DNA of 64,000 nucleotides from Undibacter mobilis. Its GTDB lineage: Bacteria; Pseudomonadota; Alphaproteobacteria; Rhizobiales; Xanthobacteraceae. Below are positions 8,489-17,841 of the stretch, in pieces. Every line of letters begins with the position of its first letter. Position 1 is the first letter of the stretch. The notes beneath the pieces are model-generated. The model searched no databases. It was not told the origin of the DNA and saw only the letters and a list, made by a program, of their open reading frames with translations. The DNA is taken from NCBI RefSeq assembly GCF_003367195.1, contig NZ_QRGO01000001.1, positions 2,466,501-2,530,500 on the forward strand, in the 5' to 3' direction. A program made the translations under genes and the position numbers.

Positions 8489-9580
8489 TTACGGCGCCGG
8501 CGCATTGTCGACGAAGACGATGTCGCATTTTCTCTTTTCGTCCTCGCAGAGTTTCAGCGCGCCGCGCCGCGCATCGTCCATGCTGCGGCGGCCGGACTGC
8601 CAGCCGAAATAGCCGTCGCTCGATACCGCGAAGGCTTTGGACCCCAGCGCCAACCGATAGCGATCAAAGGACTCGCGGCCGCGTGCGTTGAGTTGCGACG
8701 GCGGCGCCAAGGCCGGCAGCGGCGGCAGCGGCGCGGGTGCAGCGCGCTGGGTCAGATTGTTGTCGGCGAGGAAATTGTCGACGTAAGCGGTCCATCGCGG
8801 AATGCCTGATATCGAAAACAGGCTGTGGCCGTCCTTGCCGAAGGCCGGTGCGCGGATGAACTGAACGCGGCCGCCGTCCGCTTTGAACGCGTCATGGAAT
8901 TTCTCGGCCAGTTTCGGCTCGAAGAAATGATCGTTCGCGGTGTAGACCCACAGCATGGGCAGACGCGACGTCTTGCCGAAAACGCCAAACGCATCGACCA
9001 GACGATTTTCGGTGCAGACATCGAAATCGGCGCGCGAGCCGCGGCCGCCGGCGAAGTTGATTGCCGCAATGAGACCTGGCGGCGGATCGGCGGCGAGCGC
9101 CACCGTGCCAAGGCCGCCGGCCGACTGACCGACCGCGATAACGCGCGCCGCATCGACATCGGATCGTTTGCCGAGCGCGACAATCGCGGCCTTGATATCC
9201 TGTGCGGCAGTGCGACCGGACCTGACGTAATCGGGATTGTCGCAAGGTCCCGAGCCTTCGGCGAGGCTGCCGCCCGACGCACCGTAACCGCGGCGCATGA
9301 CGACGGCGACCGCAAAACCGCGCCGCGTGAACTCAAGGGCAAGAAGATAGACGCTTCCCGGAGTCATGTTCGGCCGATCCTCCGCCTTGCGCGGCGCGCC
9401 GTGGCTGATGATCACCAGCGGATAACGTCCCGGCTCGGCGGGCCGGACGAACAGCGTTTCGAGGCCCTTCGGTCCGGCCTCGGCCATCGGCAGGCGCAGA
9501 TCTTCACGGATGTAATCCTGCGCGGCGGCTGGCGCCGCCAGTAAAGCCAGCCATACCGAAACCAAGGCGAGCGCGCGCAT
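8489..9580 (-). CDS. Secreted alpha/beta hydrolase
   Basis: A 363-residue protein with a signal peptide (cleavage near residue 20, AAPAAAQD). The alpha/beta-hydrolase core follows, with the nucleophile elbow GQSAGG (Ser153) and a likely catalytic His in FGKDGHSLFS. This resembles dienelactone-hydrolase/prolyl-oligopeptidase-like esterases. The last ~70 residues (YRLALGSKAFAVSSDGYFGW onward) form a separate small domain with two cysteines, perhaps disulfide bonded. The substrate is unknown. It may be co-transcribed with the upstream membrane-protein genes, which run in the same direction. Confidence 0.75.
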   Translation of the reverse strand: MRALALVSVWLALLAAPAAAQDYIREDLRLPMAEAGPKGLETLFVRPAEPGRYPLVIISHGAPRKAEDRPNMTPGSVYLLALEFTRRGFAVAVVMRRGYGASGGSLAEGSGPCDNPDYVRSGRTAAQDIKAAIVALGKRSDVDAARVIAVGQSAGGLGTVALAADPPPGLIAAINFAGGRGSRADFDVCTENRLVDAFGVFGKTSRLPMLWVYTANDHFFEPKLAEKFHDAFKADGGRVQFIRAPAFGKDGHSLFSISGIPRWTAYVDNFLADNNLTQRAAPAPLPPLPALAPPSQLNARGRESFDRYRLALGSKAFAVSSDGYFGWQSGRRSMDDARRGALKLCEDEKRKCDIVFVDNAPAP

Positions 9581-9624
9581 CGAAATCCCCCGAGATAACC
9601 CGGGGGACTATTAACACAGCGGCG

Positions 9625-11016
9625 TCAGCTTTTCTGTGAAACGTGTGTGAAGCGCCGCGCCAGCATGACGGCCACCACGAACGGCGCCAGCAGAACCAGC
9701 CGGCTCTGATAGCGGTCGACCGGATGCGAGAACACGCCGCAAATGACAGCATTGGCGGCGAGCGCGGCGAACAGAACGAGGCACAGCGCATAGGCCCGAT
9801 CGGAGACGCCGAGCCGGCGGCGGAAGATCATCGCCAGCGCCATCGCGGCGAGCGCAATATAAGCGACCGGCAGATGCAGCTGGTTCAGCGGCTCGACATC
9901 GAAAGGCTCGGCCTGCTGGCGTGCGGCCAGCAGCGTCGGATAGAGTTTCGGGAGAAATTCTTCGAAAGCCCAGCGGGTCGGTCCATTGTCGTCGATGCCG
10001 ACTTCGGTCTGAAACGAGAAGAACTGCGCCGCCGCCGCTTCAATGGCGGTGGCGAGATGCATCGCCGGGTATTCGGCGAGCGTTTCGCGGATGATGCGCT
10101 TGGCTTCCGGTTCGTAGGCGTCCCAGCCGCCCATCTTGTAGAGGGGCGATCCACCCCACCACAGCCATGAATCGGCGTCCTCCACGATCTCGTCCTTATA
10201 GGTGCAGAGCCGGATGGACGGATCGGGGCAGTGGTCATTGAGATAGCGGTTCACGATGCCGTCTTCGACAAAGCGGCCGAACAGAAAGCTGGTGCCGCCG
10301 GGCGTGAATGCGAAATTGCCGGTGATCAGCAGGTTCGACACCGGGCACAACAGAATGCCGGCGCCAACCGCCGCAGCGGCAAAGGTGAGACGCGCGCGCG
10401 GCAGAGCCAGCAGGCGAAGGTGAGTCAGCGCCATCGCGGCAATCGCGGCAATCACGGCGATGAACAGGCCGGCGGCCGCCATGTGACTGGCCATGGCAAA
10501 GGCAACCACCGCGCCGAGCAGCCAGCGTTCCCAGCGGGCCAGGGCCGTATCGGCATAGGCGAGCAGATAGAGCGCGAGCGCCGCCGCGGCGAACAGGATG
10601 TCCGGCATCAGTTGTCCGGCAAACCACGGCAGGCTTGTGCCGATGCACAGGAGCACGACGATGCCGAGCGCCAGATAAGGCCGGCCGCCAAGTCCGTTGA
10701 CGCGCAAGGTGACGACCACGAGCCAGGCCATCAGCGCGGCCTGGGCCACCACGCAGGGCCAGAAGGCCAAAGGTATGCCGGCATTGAGAAACAGGCCGTA
10801 GAGCGCGGAGCGGCCATTGGCCAATTGCTGCACCATCGGCGCGGTGAAGTAGCCGCCGGTGTCCGGGAAGATGATGGGAAAGCCGTTCCAGAGCGCCGGC
10901 GCCAGCATGGCGGCGATCATGCCGGCCGCGGCCACGATCCAGGCGATGGCCGATGTTGCGGCGAAAGGATGTCGCGCAATCAGCGGCTCATGCCGTGCGA
11001 TCTGAATATCCGCCAT
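9625..11016 (-). CDS. Polytopic membrane protein, GT-C glycosyltransferase-like (copy 1)
   Basis: A 463-residue protein with about 10 membrane helices. An acidic motif in the first extracytoplasmic loop (NGFPIIFPDTGGY), typical of GT-C fold transferases, is followed by helices, a periplasmic segment with YLNDHCPDPSIRLC, and a final SHPVDRYQSRLV motif. It is clearly paralogous to the next upstream gene: the same motifs occur in the same order. The start at 11016 has AGGG upstream. A function as a lipid-linked-sugar transferase is inferred from fold pattern only; the family is not one I can name. Confidence 0.65.
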   Translation of the reverse strand: MADIQIARHEPLIARHPFAATSAIAWIVAAAGMIAAMLAPALWNGFPIIFPDTGGYFTAPMVQQLANGRSALYGLFLNAGIPLAFWPCVVAQAALMAWLVVVTLRVNGLGGRPYLALGIVVLLCIGTSLPWFAGQLMPDILFAAAALALYLLAYADTALARWERWLLGAVVAFAMASHMAAAGLFIAVIAAIAAMALTHLRLLALPRARLTFAAAAVGAGILLCPVSNLLITGNFAFTPGGTSFLFGRFVEDGIVNRYLNDHCPDPSIRLCTYKDEIVEDADSWLWWGGSPLYKMGGWDAYEPEAKRIIRETLAEYPAMHLATAIEAAAAQFFSFQTEVGIDDNGPTRWAFEEFLPKLYPTLLAARQQAEPFDVEPLNQLHLPVAYIALAAMALAMIFRRRLGVSDRAYALCLVLFAALAANAVICGVFSHPVDRYQSRLVLLAPFVVAVMLARRFTHVSQKS

Positions 11017-11155
11017 GGACGACCCTACGCCGGCGACCTGTCCAACAATACAAAAATGATAAGCCGGCCCGCCTTGCGGCCCTTGATGCAAAGCAAGTTA
11101 CGGGCCGCGAGATGAACGCGAGCCGAACGATTTGGTTCGGAGGGCTTTGATTAGA

Positions 11156-12526
11156 TCAGGTGGCCAAGATGTCGCGGGCGACGGTCGGGGCCGCCGATCC
11201 CTCGCGCTGCTGGTAAAGCCGGAGCAGGGCCAATCCCGCGACGAATACCGCCAGCCAGACGATGCGGGCGCCATAGCGGTCGTGCGGATTGGCCAGCCCG
11301 CCGCAGACGAAGGCGTTGGCCAGGAGCGCCAGAATACAAACAAAGGCCAGATCGCCAAAGGCGCGCGGCAGGCGGCCGGTCCAGCCCATGATGAGGATGA
11401 CCGGCAGGAAGGCCATCGACACCAGCGCGACCGGATAGTGCAGGGCGTTGATCGCCGTGAATGAAATCTCGCCCTTTTGCTGGCGCGCCGCCCACATTGC
11501 CGGTTGCAATTGCGGCGCCCAGTCCTTGACGATGAAATAAGTGTGCCAGATCCAGTTCACCACGCCTTCGCCGGTGCGCACGGCGACCAGTTGTTCGGCG
11601 GTGGCGATGATGGTGGTGCGCAATACATCGAGCGGGAAATCGGCAACCGAGCCGACGGCGACTCTCTCCATCTCCGCGCTCATGCCGGCGAAGCGGCCGA
11701 GCTTGTCGAAGTCCTTGTTGGCCCAGAACCAGTCGTCGGCATTGTCCGGCAGCCGGTCCTTGATGGCGCACAGCTTGATCGTGGCGTCGGGGCAATGCTT
11801 GTCGAGATATTTGGGAACGATGCCGGCCTGCAGCATGCGGCCGAAATACATGGAGAAGCCGCCGGGCGTCCAGGCGAAGCGCTTCACCAGCATGAAATTG
11901 GTGCCGATCACGATGACGATGCCGAGCACGACGGCGAGCACGCCTTGCGCGACGCGCATGCGGGGCAGCCGCGTGCGATCGAACACCGTCAGCACGATCG
12001 AGGCCGCCGACAGCAGCAGCATCACCGCCAGCGTGGCGCTATGAGTGGCGCAGGCGCAGGCGATCAGCACGACGAAGGTCCAGCACTCGAAGCGCGTCAG
12101 TTGATCCGAGCGCGCCAGCAGCATGTAGAAGGCGAGGATGGCCAGACCGGCATAAATGTCGGTGAGAAGGATCGCGGTGATCCACGGCAGCGTCGAGACG
12201 ACGGACAGAACCGCAATGATGCCGAACACCAGCATCGGCCGGCCGCCGTAGCCATGCGTGCGCAGGACGACCGCGACGATCCAGATCGTCAGCAGGGACT
12301 GGAAGACGATCACCGGCCAGAAGGCGAAGGGCACGTTGGCGGTCAGCAAGAGGCCGTAGAGCAGCGGCCGGTTGATCAGCAGCGTGCCCTCGTACCAGCG
12401 CGCCAGGTAGCCGCCGGTGTCGTATTCGAGCAGCGGAAAGCCGTTCCAGAGCGCGGGCGCGATCAGAAGCAGGGTCGACAACAAGGTCGCCACCGCCCAG
12501 AGGGCGTGGCTGCGGGTCATGGGCAT
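11156..12526 (-). CDS. Polytopic membrane protein, GT-C glycosyltransferase-like (copy 2)
   Basis: A 456-residue paralogue of the neighbouring membrane protein. Shared blocks include APALWNGFPLLEYDTGGY, WTPGGFSMYFGRMLQAGIV, YLDKHCPDATIKLC and NPHDRYGARIVWLA. It has about 10 predicted membrane helices. The paired cysteine in the HCPD...LC loop is conserved between copies and probably periplasmic. The two genes are ~140 bp apart on the same strand, next to a CelD-like acyltransferase gene, which suggests a surface-polysaccharide role. The start at 12526 was chosen because hydrophobic sequence begins at once; an earlier in-frame ATG would add 22 residues. Confidence 0.65.
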   Translation of the reverse strand: MPMTRSHALWAVATLLSTLLLIAPALWNGFPLLEYDTGGYLARWYEGTLLINRPLLYGLLLTANVPFAFWPVIVFQSLLTIWIVAVVLRTHGYGGRPMLVFGIIAVLSVVSTLPWITAILLTDIYAGLAILAFYMLLARSDQLTRFECWTFVVLIACACATHSATLAVMLLLSAASIVLTVFDRTRLPRMRVAQGVLAVVLGIVIVIGTNFMLVKRFAWTPGGFSMYFGRMLQAGIVPKYLDKHCPDATIKLCAIKDRLPDNADDWFWANKDFDKLGRFAGMSAEMERVAVGSVADFPLDVLRTTIIATAEQLVAVRTGEGVVNWIWHTYFIVKDWAPQLQPAMWAARQQKGEISFTAINALHYPVALVSMAFLPVILIMGWTGRLPRAFGDLAFVCILALLANAFVCGGLANPHDRYGARIVWLAVFVAGLALLRLYQQREGSAAPTVARDILAT

Positions 12527-12680
12527 CGCGAAACGGTTCCGGCCGTCAGGAACACCGGCCGAATCCCGGCTGTCCCCTCGTGAGGAGGGCACTCATCCAA
12601 GACAGTTATGGCGCGGTCAAGGCCCGATCGCGGCGCAATCCCGGCGTGTATGCCGGCGCAGCGCTGAGACACAAATCCAG

Positions 12681-13868
12681 TCAGCGGCCGGCAACCGACA
12701 GCGCGAGCCTGCGCAGCGGGGCCGGCAGGCGAACCAACACGGCCTTGGCAACCGGGGTCAGCCGGAGCGCCGCCGTCAGCGCATGGCCGGCCGGGCGCAC
12801 GGCGTGGCTGTAGTCGGAAACGGGCGCGGCGTCGCGGCAATAGCTGCGCTTGACGTCGTCGGCCGGCGCGAGAAGGTCGTAACGGGCAAAGCCATTGTCA
12901 CGGCACCAGGCGATGGTGTCGGCGACCTGGACCCGGCCCGGACTGTGGCGGGCGAACTCGTCAGCAACGGCGCCGATGAAGGCATACCAGCGGTCGCCGG
13001 CCGTGAAAGCCACCTCGTAAGCTGCCGGGCGGTCTGAAACATGCAGCACGGCGAGGTTGAGCTGCATATCGCCGTCATGATCGGCGAGGCGGTCGATCGC
13101 GCTTTCCCAGTGCTCGCAGCCGACCACACTGCTCGGCAGACGGCGCGCCTCAAGCCAGCGCCGCTTCAGCGTCAGCGCCTCGCGCAGATGATCGCGCGCG
13201 GCGGCGCCTTGCGTCACCGTCAGCCGCAGTGGCCCGAGCGCGGAGAGCTTGCGGCGGGCGCGTCGCACCTGACGAGGTTCTTCATGGGCCTGAGGGCCGG
13301 CGATATCGAGAAACGGCGCTTCGTCACCGTTGAAAGCGATCGCGTGCTGGCGCAGCACGGGTGCGATGCGGGCATCGCCGCGCACCTTGCGCAGATGCAG
13401 CGCGTCGATGGCGCTCGGGTCGGCGGCGGCGTGGAACGCGGCCTCGATGTGACGCTTTGCGGTGCCGGGCTCGCACAACGCGTCGCCGTACTGGATCAGC
13501 GGGTCACCGAGAAAGCGCGCGACCTTCACGCCGAAGCGGGTGCCGATGACGGTCGGCAAAATGACGACCGGGCGGCCGCCATGGCGCACGACGGCGACAC
13601 GGGGGATTTCACCGGCCTTGAGATGTATCTCGGCCGCGGCGCGGGCCATCGCCAGCGACTGGAACGGCGTTGCCGAACCGCCGGCATTTTCCAGCGCCTG
13701 CCAGTCGTCGGCCACCTGGTCGATCGCCTCGGCGCCCTGAAATACGGTGGCGCCGGCCGCATTGGCCGTGGCCGTCCAGCTGCGCAGGCGGCCGGCCAGC
13801 GCCGGACCGATGCTGGAGGCGGCGTCGGCAACGAGGGCCACATCTTCGAGGAACAGAACGCTCAGCAT
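12681..13868 (-). CDS. GNAT-fold acyltransferase of the CelD/BcsL type
   Basis: A 395-residue protein. DDWQALENAGGSATPFQS near residue 55, the GRPVVILPTVIG stretch and a C-terminal acyltransferase core (RWYAFIGAVADEFARHSPG) match the CelD/BcsL family of GNAT-like proteins linked to cellulose and other exopolysaccharides. The protein is cytoplasmic with no signal sequence. It lies upstream of the two GT-C-like genes on the same strand with a 154-bp gap, so they may form one polysaccharide-modifying unit. The donor and acceptor are unknown. Confidence 0.75.
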   Translation of the reverse strand: MLSVLFLEDVALVADAASSIGPALAGRLRSWTATANAAGATVFQGAEAIDQVADDWQALENAGGSATPFQSLAMARAAAEIHLKAGEIPRVAVVRHGGRPVVILPTVIGTRFGVKVARFLGDPLIQYGDALCEPGTAKRHIEAAFHAAADPSAIDALHLRKVRGDARIAPVLRQHAIAFNGDEAPFLDIAGPQAHEEPRQVRRARRKLSALGPLRLTVTQGAAARDHLREALTLKRRWLEARRLPSSVVGCEHWESAIDRLADHDGDMQLNLAVLHVSDRPAAYEVAFTAGDRWYAFIGAVADEFARHSPGRVQVADTIAWCRDNGFARYDLLAPADDVKRSYCRDAAPVSDYSHAVRPAGHALTAALRLTPVAKAVLVRLPAPLRRLALSVAGR

Positions 13869-13985
13869 GGGCTCTTTGTGGTTCTTGACCGATCGGGCTT
13901 GGGGCCTGACAGTCCCACAAAGTGGTTTAGCGTCGGTACCGCCGGCCGCGACTTATCGCCGCGAGGCGGCTTCAAGAGTTAACGG

Positions 13986-15161
13986 ATGTTCGTCAATTTC
14001 TTTCACGATCTCAAGGCGGCCGGCATTCCCGTTACGCTGCGCGAGTATCTGACGCTGATGGAGGCGATGGACGCCGACCTCGCCTCGCGCCGCGTCGAGG
14101 ATTTCTATTATCTCGCCCGCGCCGCGCTGGTGAAGGACGAGCGCAACCTCGACAAATTCGACCGCGTGTTCGGCCAGACTTTCAAGGGCCTCGAATTCAT
14201 GGGCGAGGCGGGGATCGAGGCGAACATTCCCGAGGAATGGCTGAAGAAGCTCGCCGACAAATTCCTCACCGAGGAAGAGAAGGCGCAGATCAAAGCGCTC
14301 GGCGGCCTCGACAAGCTGATGGAGACGCTGAAGCAGCGCCTCGCCGAGCAGAAGGGCCGGCACCAGGGCGGCTCGAAATGGATCGGCACCGGCGGCACGT
14401 CGCCGTTCGGCAATGGCGGTTACAATCCCGAAGGCATCCGCATCGGCGGCGAGTCAACGCATCGCCGCGCCGTGAAGGTCTGGGACAAGCGCGAGTTCAA
14501 GGACCTCGACGACAATGTCGAACTCGGCACCCGCAACATCAAGGTGGCGCTGCGCAGGCTGCGCAAGTTCGCGCGTACCGGCGTGGCCGAGGAGCTCGAT
14601 CTCGACGGCACCATCCAGGGCACCGCGCACAAGGGCTATCTCGACATCCACATGCGGCCCGAGCGGCACAATGCGGTGAAGGTGCTGCTGTTCTTCGACA
14701 TCGGCGGCTCGATGGACTGGCACATCAAGGCGACCGAAGAACTGTTCTCGGCGGCGCGCACCGAGTTCAAGCACATGGAGCATTTCTACTTCCACAATTG
14801 TCTCTATGAGAAAGTGTGGAAGGAGAATCGCCGCCGCTTCCAGGACACGACGCCGACCTTCGACGTGCTGCACACCTATCCGCACGACTACAAGGCCATC
14901 TTCGTCGGTGACGCATCGATGTCGCCTTACGAGATCGCGGCGGTGGGCGGCTCGGTCGAACACAACAACGACGAGGCGGGCGCGGTGTGGATCGACCGCG
15001 TGCTGCGCAATTATCCCTCCGCGGTGTGGCTCAACCCGGTACCCGAGCGCGAATGGGACTTCACGCATTCGATCGGCATGATCCGTCAGCTCATGGGCGG
15101 GCGGATGTATCCGCTGACTTTGGACGGGCTCGACCGCGCGATGCGGGAGCTGGTGAGGTGA
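13986..15161 (+). CDS. CoxE-like vWA domain protein
   Basis: A 391-residue protein with an N-terminal helical region and a C-terminal von Willebrand factor A domain. The MIDAS-like motif is DIGGSMD at residues 238-244, with Gly where classical vWA domains have Ser. Families called CoxE or VWA-containing partner with MoxR AAA+ ATPases as metal-insertion or complex-remodelling chaperones. The likely partner MoxR lies ~17 kb away at 32319-33164 on the other strand rather than adjacent. The stop overlaps the GTG start of the next gene. Confidence 0.85.
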   Translation: MFVNFFHDLKAAGIPVTLREYLTLMEAMDADLASRRVEDFYYLARAALVKDERNLDKFDRVFGQTFKGLEFMGEAGIEANIPEEWLKKLADKFLTEEEKAQIKALGGLDKLMETLKQRLAEQKGRHQGGSKWIGTGGTSPFGNGGYNPEGIRIGGESTHRRAVKVWDKREFKDLDDNVELGTRNIKVALRRLRKFARTGVAEELDLDGTIQGTAHKGYLDIHMRPERHNAVKVLLFFDIGGSMDWHIKATEELFSAARTEFKHMEHFYFHNCLYEKVWKENRRRFQDTTPTFDVLHTYPHDYKAIFVGDASMSPYEIAAVGGSVEHNNDEAGAVWIDRVLRNYPSAVWLNPVPEREWDFTHSIGMIRQLMGGRMYPLTLDGLDRAMRELVR

Positions 15162-15763
15162 TTTCCAATCAATCATTGTGTCGTCTTGTTGAACAGTACA
15201 AGCGACAATACCGTCCTTATCTCAGACGGGAGTTGGAGTATTTTGCCGGCAGCAAGAGTCTTTCAGAAGCGATCAAAAGAGCCGCATTGTCGACTTGCGC
15301 ATGTGGAAGGGTTCTTTCGCATCAGCGTCGGAATGGCCGGAAGGTCTTGGGACTTGCCGAGAGTCGATTGCAAAGCGTTAAGGATCGAATCCGAAACGCC
15401 TCTGATTTCAAGGCGCTTCACTCGATCATTAAATTGGAAACGCGCACCGTAGAAAAGTTTGGTCCGCTGGCGGTCTATGACGTTGCTCTCCGGATCGGAG
15501 TCTATCGTGGCTTCTATCCGGAAAAAGTATTTTTACATACCGGCGCCCGGCGCGGAGCAAAATGCGAAGAAGTTACAGGTCACGAAGTTTCTCGGATCTC
15601 TTTCCGCACGCCTTTGCGATCTTTAGCGCCGCATGAGATCGAGAATTTTCTTTGTATCTTTGAGGACGTATTGTGTGGCGGTGTGAAGACAGCAGGGCGG
15701 CCGCGCAACAAGGATTGCAAAATTTGTGGGGCCAGAGAAATGGGAGAGTTGTGGCCTAGATGA
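15158..15763 (+). CDS. GC-poor orphan protein of unknown function
   Basis: A 201-residue protein starting at a GTG that overlaps the TGA of the vWA gene. I do not recognise a named family. The sequence has an N-terminal CACG, a central region with FGPLAVYDVALRIGVYRGF and a conserved-looking LHTGARRGAK, then LAPHEIENFLCIFEDVLC and a C-terminal CKIC. The LAVYD/RIG pattern is faintly like helix-hairpin-helix glycosylase folds, but that is only an impression. Base composition is visibly more AT-rich than all neighbours, suggesting recent transfer. The apparent coupling to the vWA gene may be incidental to insertion. Confidence 0.6.
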   Translation: MISNQSLCRLVEQYKRQYRPYLRRELEYFAGSKSLSEAIKRAALSTCACGRVLSHQRRNGRKVLGLAESRLQSVKDRIRNASDFKALHSIIKLETRTVEKFGPLAVYDVALRIGVYRGFYPEKVFLHTGARRGAKCEEVTGHEVSRISFRTPLRSLAPHEIENFLCIFEDVLCGGVKTAGRPRNKDCKICGAREMGELWPR

Positions 15764-16179
15764 GCGCCGTGAAATCTGGGGGCGGCGGTCCGCATTGCGC
15801 TGCGCTCCATGTGGGCTACAGGCGTGGTGCCAGGCAGCGGGCGGTACCTGAATCCATTGTGCTGGATCAATGCATTAACCCGAAGGTGCTGTAATTTGCA
15901 TCTTTATGGGATGCCAATTCACCAACGCGATTCGACACGATCAGGCCGATGCGGGGCCACCGCCATTGGCCAGCCAGCCGGCGGCGACCAATCGTGCGGC
16001 CTGGCCGACGGGGCCGTTACCGGCGTGGGGTGTTGTCAGCCACGGCAGTCGGTATTCCGTCGCGCCTCCGCCGCATCCTGAAGCGGGGCCTGAGGCGACG
16101 GCGAACGCGGCGTAGCCGGGGCGCCGCGCGAAAGAACGCGTCACGGGCGGCCGCTGGGCCGCCTTTGTTTATTGGGCAA
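15764..16179. other. Intergenic stretch without a recognisable gene
   Basis: About 415 bp between the orphan gene and hemN. The first ~140 bp is of mixed composition and may be the border of the transferred segment. The rest returns to high GC. Short overlapping ORFs exist on both strands (for example 15906-16115), but none has a ribosome site or recognisable sequence. A hairpin lies at its right end. Confidence 0.5.
16145..16172 (+). terminator. Possible terminator hairpin
   Basis: The stem GGCGGCC / GGCCGCC has a short loop and is followed by a T-rich run (TTTGTTTATT) on the plus strand. It would end transcripts coming from the orphan gene side. Confidence 0.5.
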
Positions 16180-17532
16180 TCACACCGCGATGGAATGGCG
16201 CTTCTGGGCGGCGGCCAGATAGGTGTCGAACACCGCGGCAACGATGCGGATGAACGGCCGTCCGGCCTCGGTCACCGCGATGCGCGCGCCGTTCATCGTG
16301 ACAAGGCCCTGCGACGCCAGATCGGCGAGCGCGGTCATCTCGTTTTCAAAGCCGGCCGCGCCGCCGAAACGGTCGAGGTCGAGGGCCAGATCGCACATCA
16401 GCCTTTCGATAATGCTGGCGCGCAAGATGTCGTCGTCGCTCAGCGCCAGGCCCTTCACGGTGGCGAACGTGCCGCGCTTGATGCTGCGGGCATAGCCGGC
16501 GGTGTCGGGCGCGTTCTGCACAAAGCCCTGCGGCAGCTTGCCGATCGACGAGGCGCCCACGCCGATCAACGCATCGGCATCGTCGGTGGTGTAGCCTTGG
16601 AAATTGCGGCGCAACCGGCCTTCGCTCGCGGCGATGAACAGTTCGTCCTCGGGCAAGGCGAAGTGGTCGAGGCCGACCGCCTCGTAACCGAAGCTGGCGA
16701 ACACCTCGGCGGCAACGCGCGCCTGTTCGAGACGCTCGGCCGCGCCCGGCAAGGTCGCAGCATCGATCAGCCGTTGGTGCGTCTTGAACCACGGCACATG
16801 GGCGTAACCGAACAGCGCGAGGCGCTGCGGCTCCAGCGAGCAGGCGAGCTCGGCGCTGCGCGCCACGTCGGCGGCGCTTTGCTTCGGCAGGCCGTACATC
16901 AAATCGAGATTGAGGTTTGCAATGCCGGCCTCGCGCAGAAGCTCGGCCGCATGCGCCACCTGCTCGAAGGGCTGCACACGGCCGATGGCGTGCTGCACAT
17001 GCTCCGAGGCGTCTTGCATGCCGAGGCTGGCGCGGTTGACGCCGATCGTCTTCAAGGTGGCGACGACGGCATGATCGATGCGGCGCGGGTCGAGTTCGAT
17101 GGCGTGCTCATGCAGTGCCGAGAGGTCGAATTGCGACGCGATCTGCGCGGCGATGGTTTCGAGCCACTGCGGGCCGAGGATCGACGGCGTGCCGCCGCCC
17201 CAATGCAGATGCGTCAGCCGCGCGCCGTTCAGCGCGCCGAGCAGTTTGAGTTCGGCGATCAGGTCTTCGGCGTAGGCGTCAACCGGCTCGGGGCGGCGCA
17301 CCGCGCGGGTGTTGCAGCCGCAGTAGAAACACAGCTCGGTGCAGAACGGCACATGGATATAAAGCGACAGGCGCGCGCCGCGCGGCAGCGCGTCCAGCCA
17401 GGTGCGGTAGTCGGCGGGGCCGACAGCGGCGGAAAAGTGCGGTGCCGAAGGGTAGGAGGTGTAACGGGGCACGTTGCGCTCGGCGAGCGCCAGCGCGCCG
17501 TTCAGGAGACGAATTTCTGCCGCGGAACCCAT
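16180..17532 (-). CDS. hemN: Oxygen-independent coproporphyrinogen III oxidase
   Basis: A 450-residue radical SAM enzyme that decarboxylates coproporphyrinogen III to protoporphyrinogen IX under low oxygen. The motif C-x3-C-x2-C-x-C is at C64, C68, C71 and C73 (FCTELCFYCGC), preceded by the family signature VPRYTSYPSAPHF and followed by HWGGGTPSIL. Length is normal for true HemN (~450), not the shorter HemW. The start overlaps the end of the upstream chaB-like gene by ~31 bp, so the two are probably co-transcribed. No Fnr box is evident nearby. Confidence 0.93.
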   Translation of the reverse strand: MGSAAEIRLLNGALALAERNVPRYTSYPSAPHFSAAVGPADYRTWLDALPRGARLSLYIHVPFCTELCFYCGCNTRAVRRPEPVDAYAEDLIAELKLLGALNGARLTHLHWGGGTPSILGPQWLETIAAQIASQFDLSALHEHAIELDPRRIDHAVVATLKTIGVNRASLGMQDASEHVQHAIGRVQPFEQVAHAAELLREAGIANLNLDLMYGLPKQSAADVARSAELACSLEPQRLALFGYAHVPWFKTHQRLIDAATLPGAAERLEQARVAAEVFASFGYEAVGLDHFALPEDELFIAASEGRLRRNFQGYTTDDADALIGVGASSIGKLPQGFVQNAPDTAGYARSIKRGTFATVKGLALSDDDILRASIIERLMCDLALDLDRFGGAAGFENEMTALADLASQGLVTMNGARIAVTEAGRPFIRIVAAVFDTYLAAAQKRHSIAV

Positions 17533-17768
17533 AGCTCTCCGTCCTTCGCATAGCTTCGCTTGACGGCGGCCCAGGCAATCATGTGCGCGCGACGTTCACG
17601 ATCGGCTTCACCAGCATGCGCACCGTAAGCGTGGTTGAACGCTTCCCGGTAGATGTCCTGCCCATGAGCCGGCAAGTGCGTCCGGACAGAAGGCGGCAAT
17701 TCATGGTTGGTGCGGTAAGGCATGTCGAAAACGTCGTCGGCGGTTTCTGGGTACCCGCTGCGTTGCAT
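17502..17768 (-). CDS. chaB: ChaB family protein
   Basis: An 88-residue small protein with the ChaB signature MPYRTNHELPPSVRTHLPAH, then IYREAFNHAYG and AHMIAWAAVKRSYAK. ChaB was annotated as a regulator of the ChaA cation antiporter in E. coli, but the biochemical role is poorly defined. The start could instead be the internal ATG at 17723, where family similarity begins; neither has a good ribosome site. The 3' end overlaps hemN. Confidence 0.8.
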   Translation of the reverse strand: MQRSGYPETADDVFDMPYRTNHELPPSVRTHLPAHGQDIYREAFNHAYGAHAGEADRERRAHMIAWAAVKRSYAKDGELWVPRQKFVS

Positions 17769-17841
17769 TACGCTAGGCAGAGGCGCTGTTCATCTCATTG
17801 CGATAAATCAAGCGACGCAGGTAAGTTTCAGTTCCGACAAT

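Noticed and set aside
9586..9605. CCCCCG/CGGGGG hairpin between two minus-strand genes as a terminator
   Set aside because: The stem is short and no T tail follows on the minus strand; it could equally be chance in GC-rich sequence.
15906..16115. 69-residue proline-rich ORF, and a 67-residue ORF opposite it
   Set aside because: Neither has a ribosome site or recognisable motif; the composition simply reflects local GC content.
15949..17553. 534-residue plus-strand open frame opposite hemN
   Set aside because: HemN has its full motif set on the minus strand; the opposite frame shows no family features.
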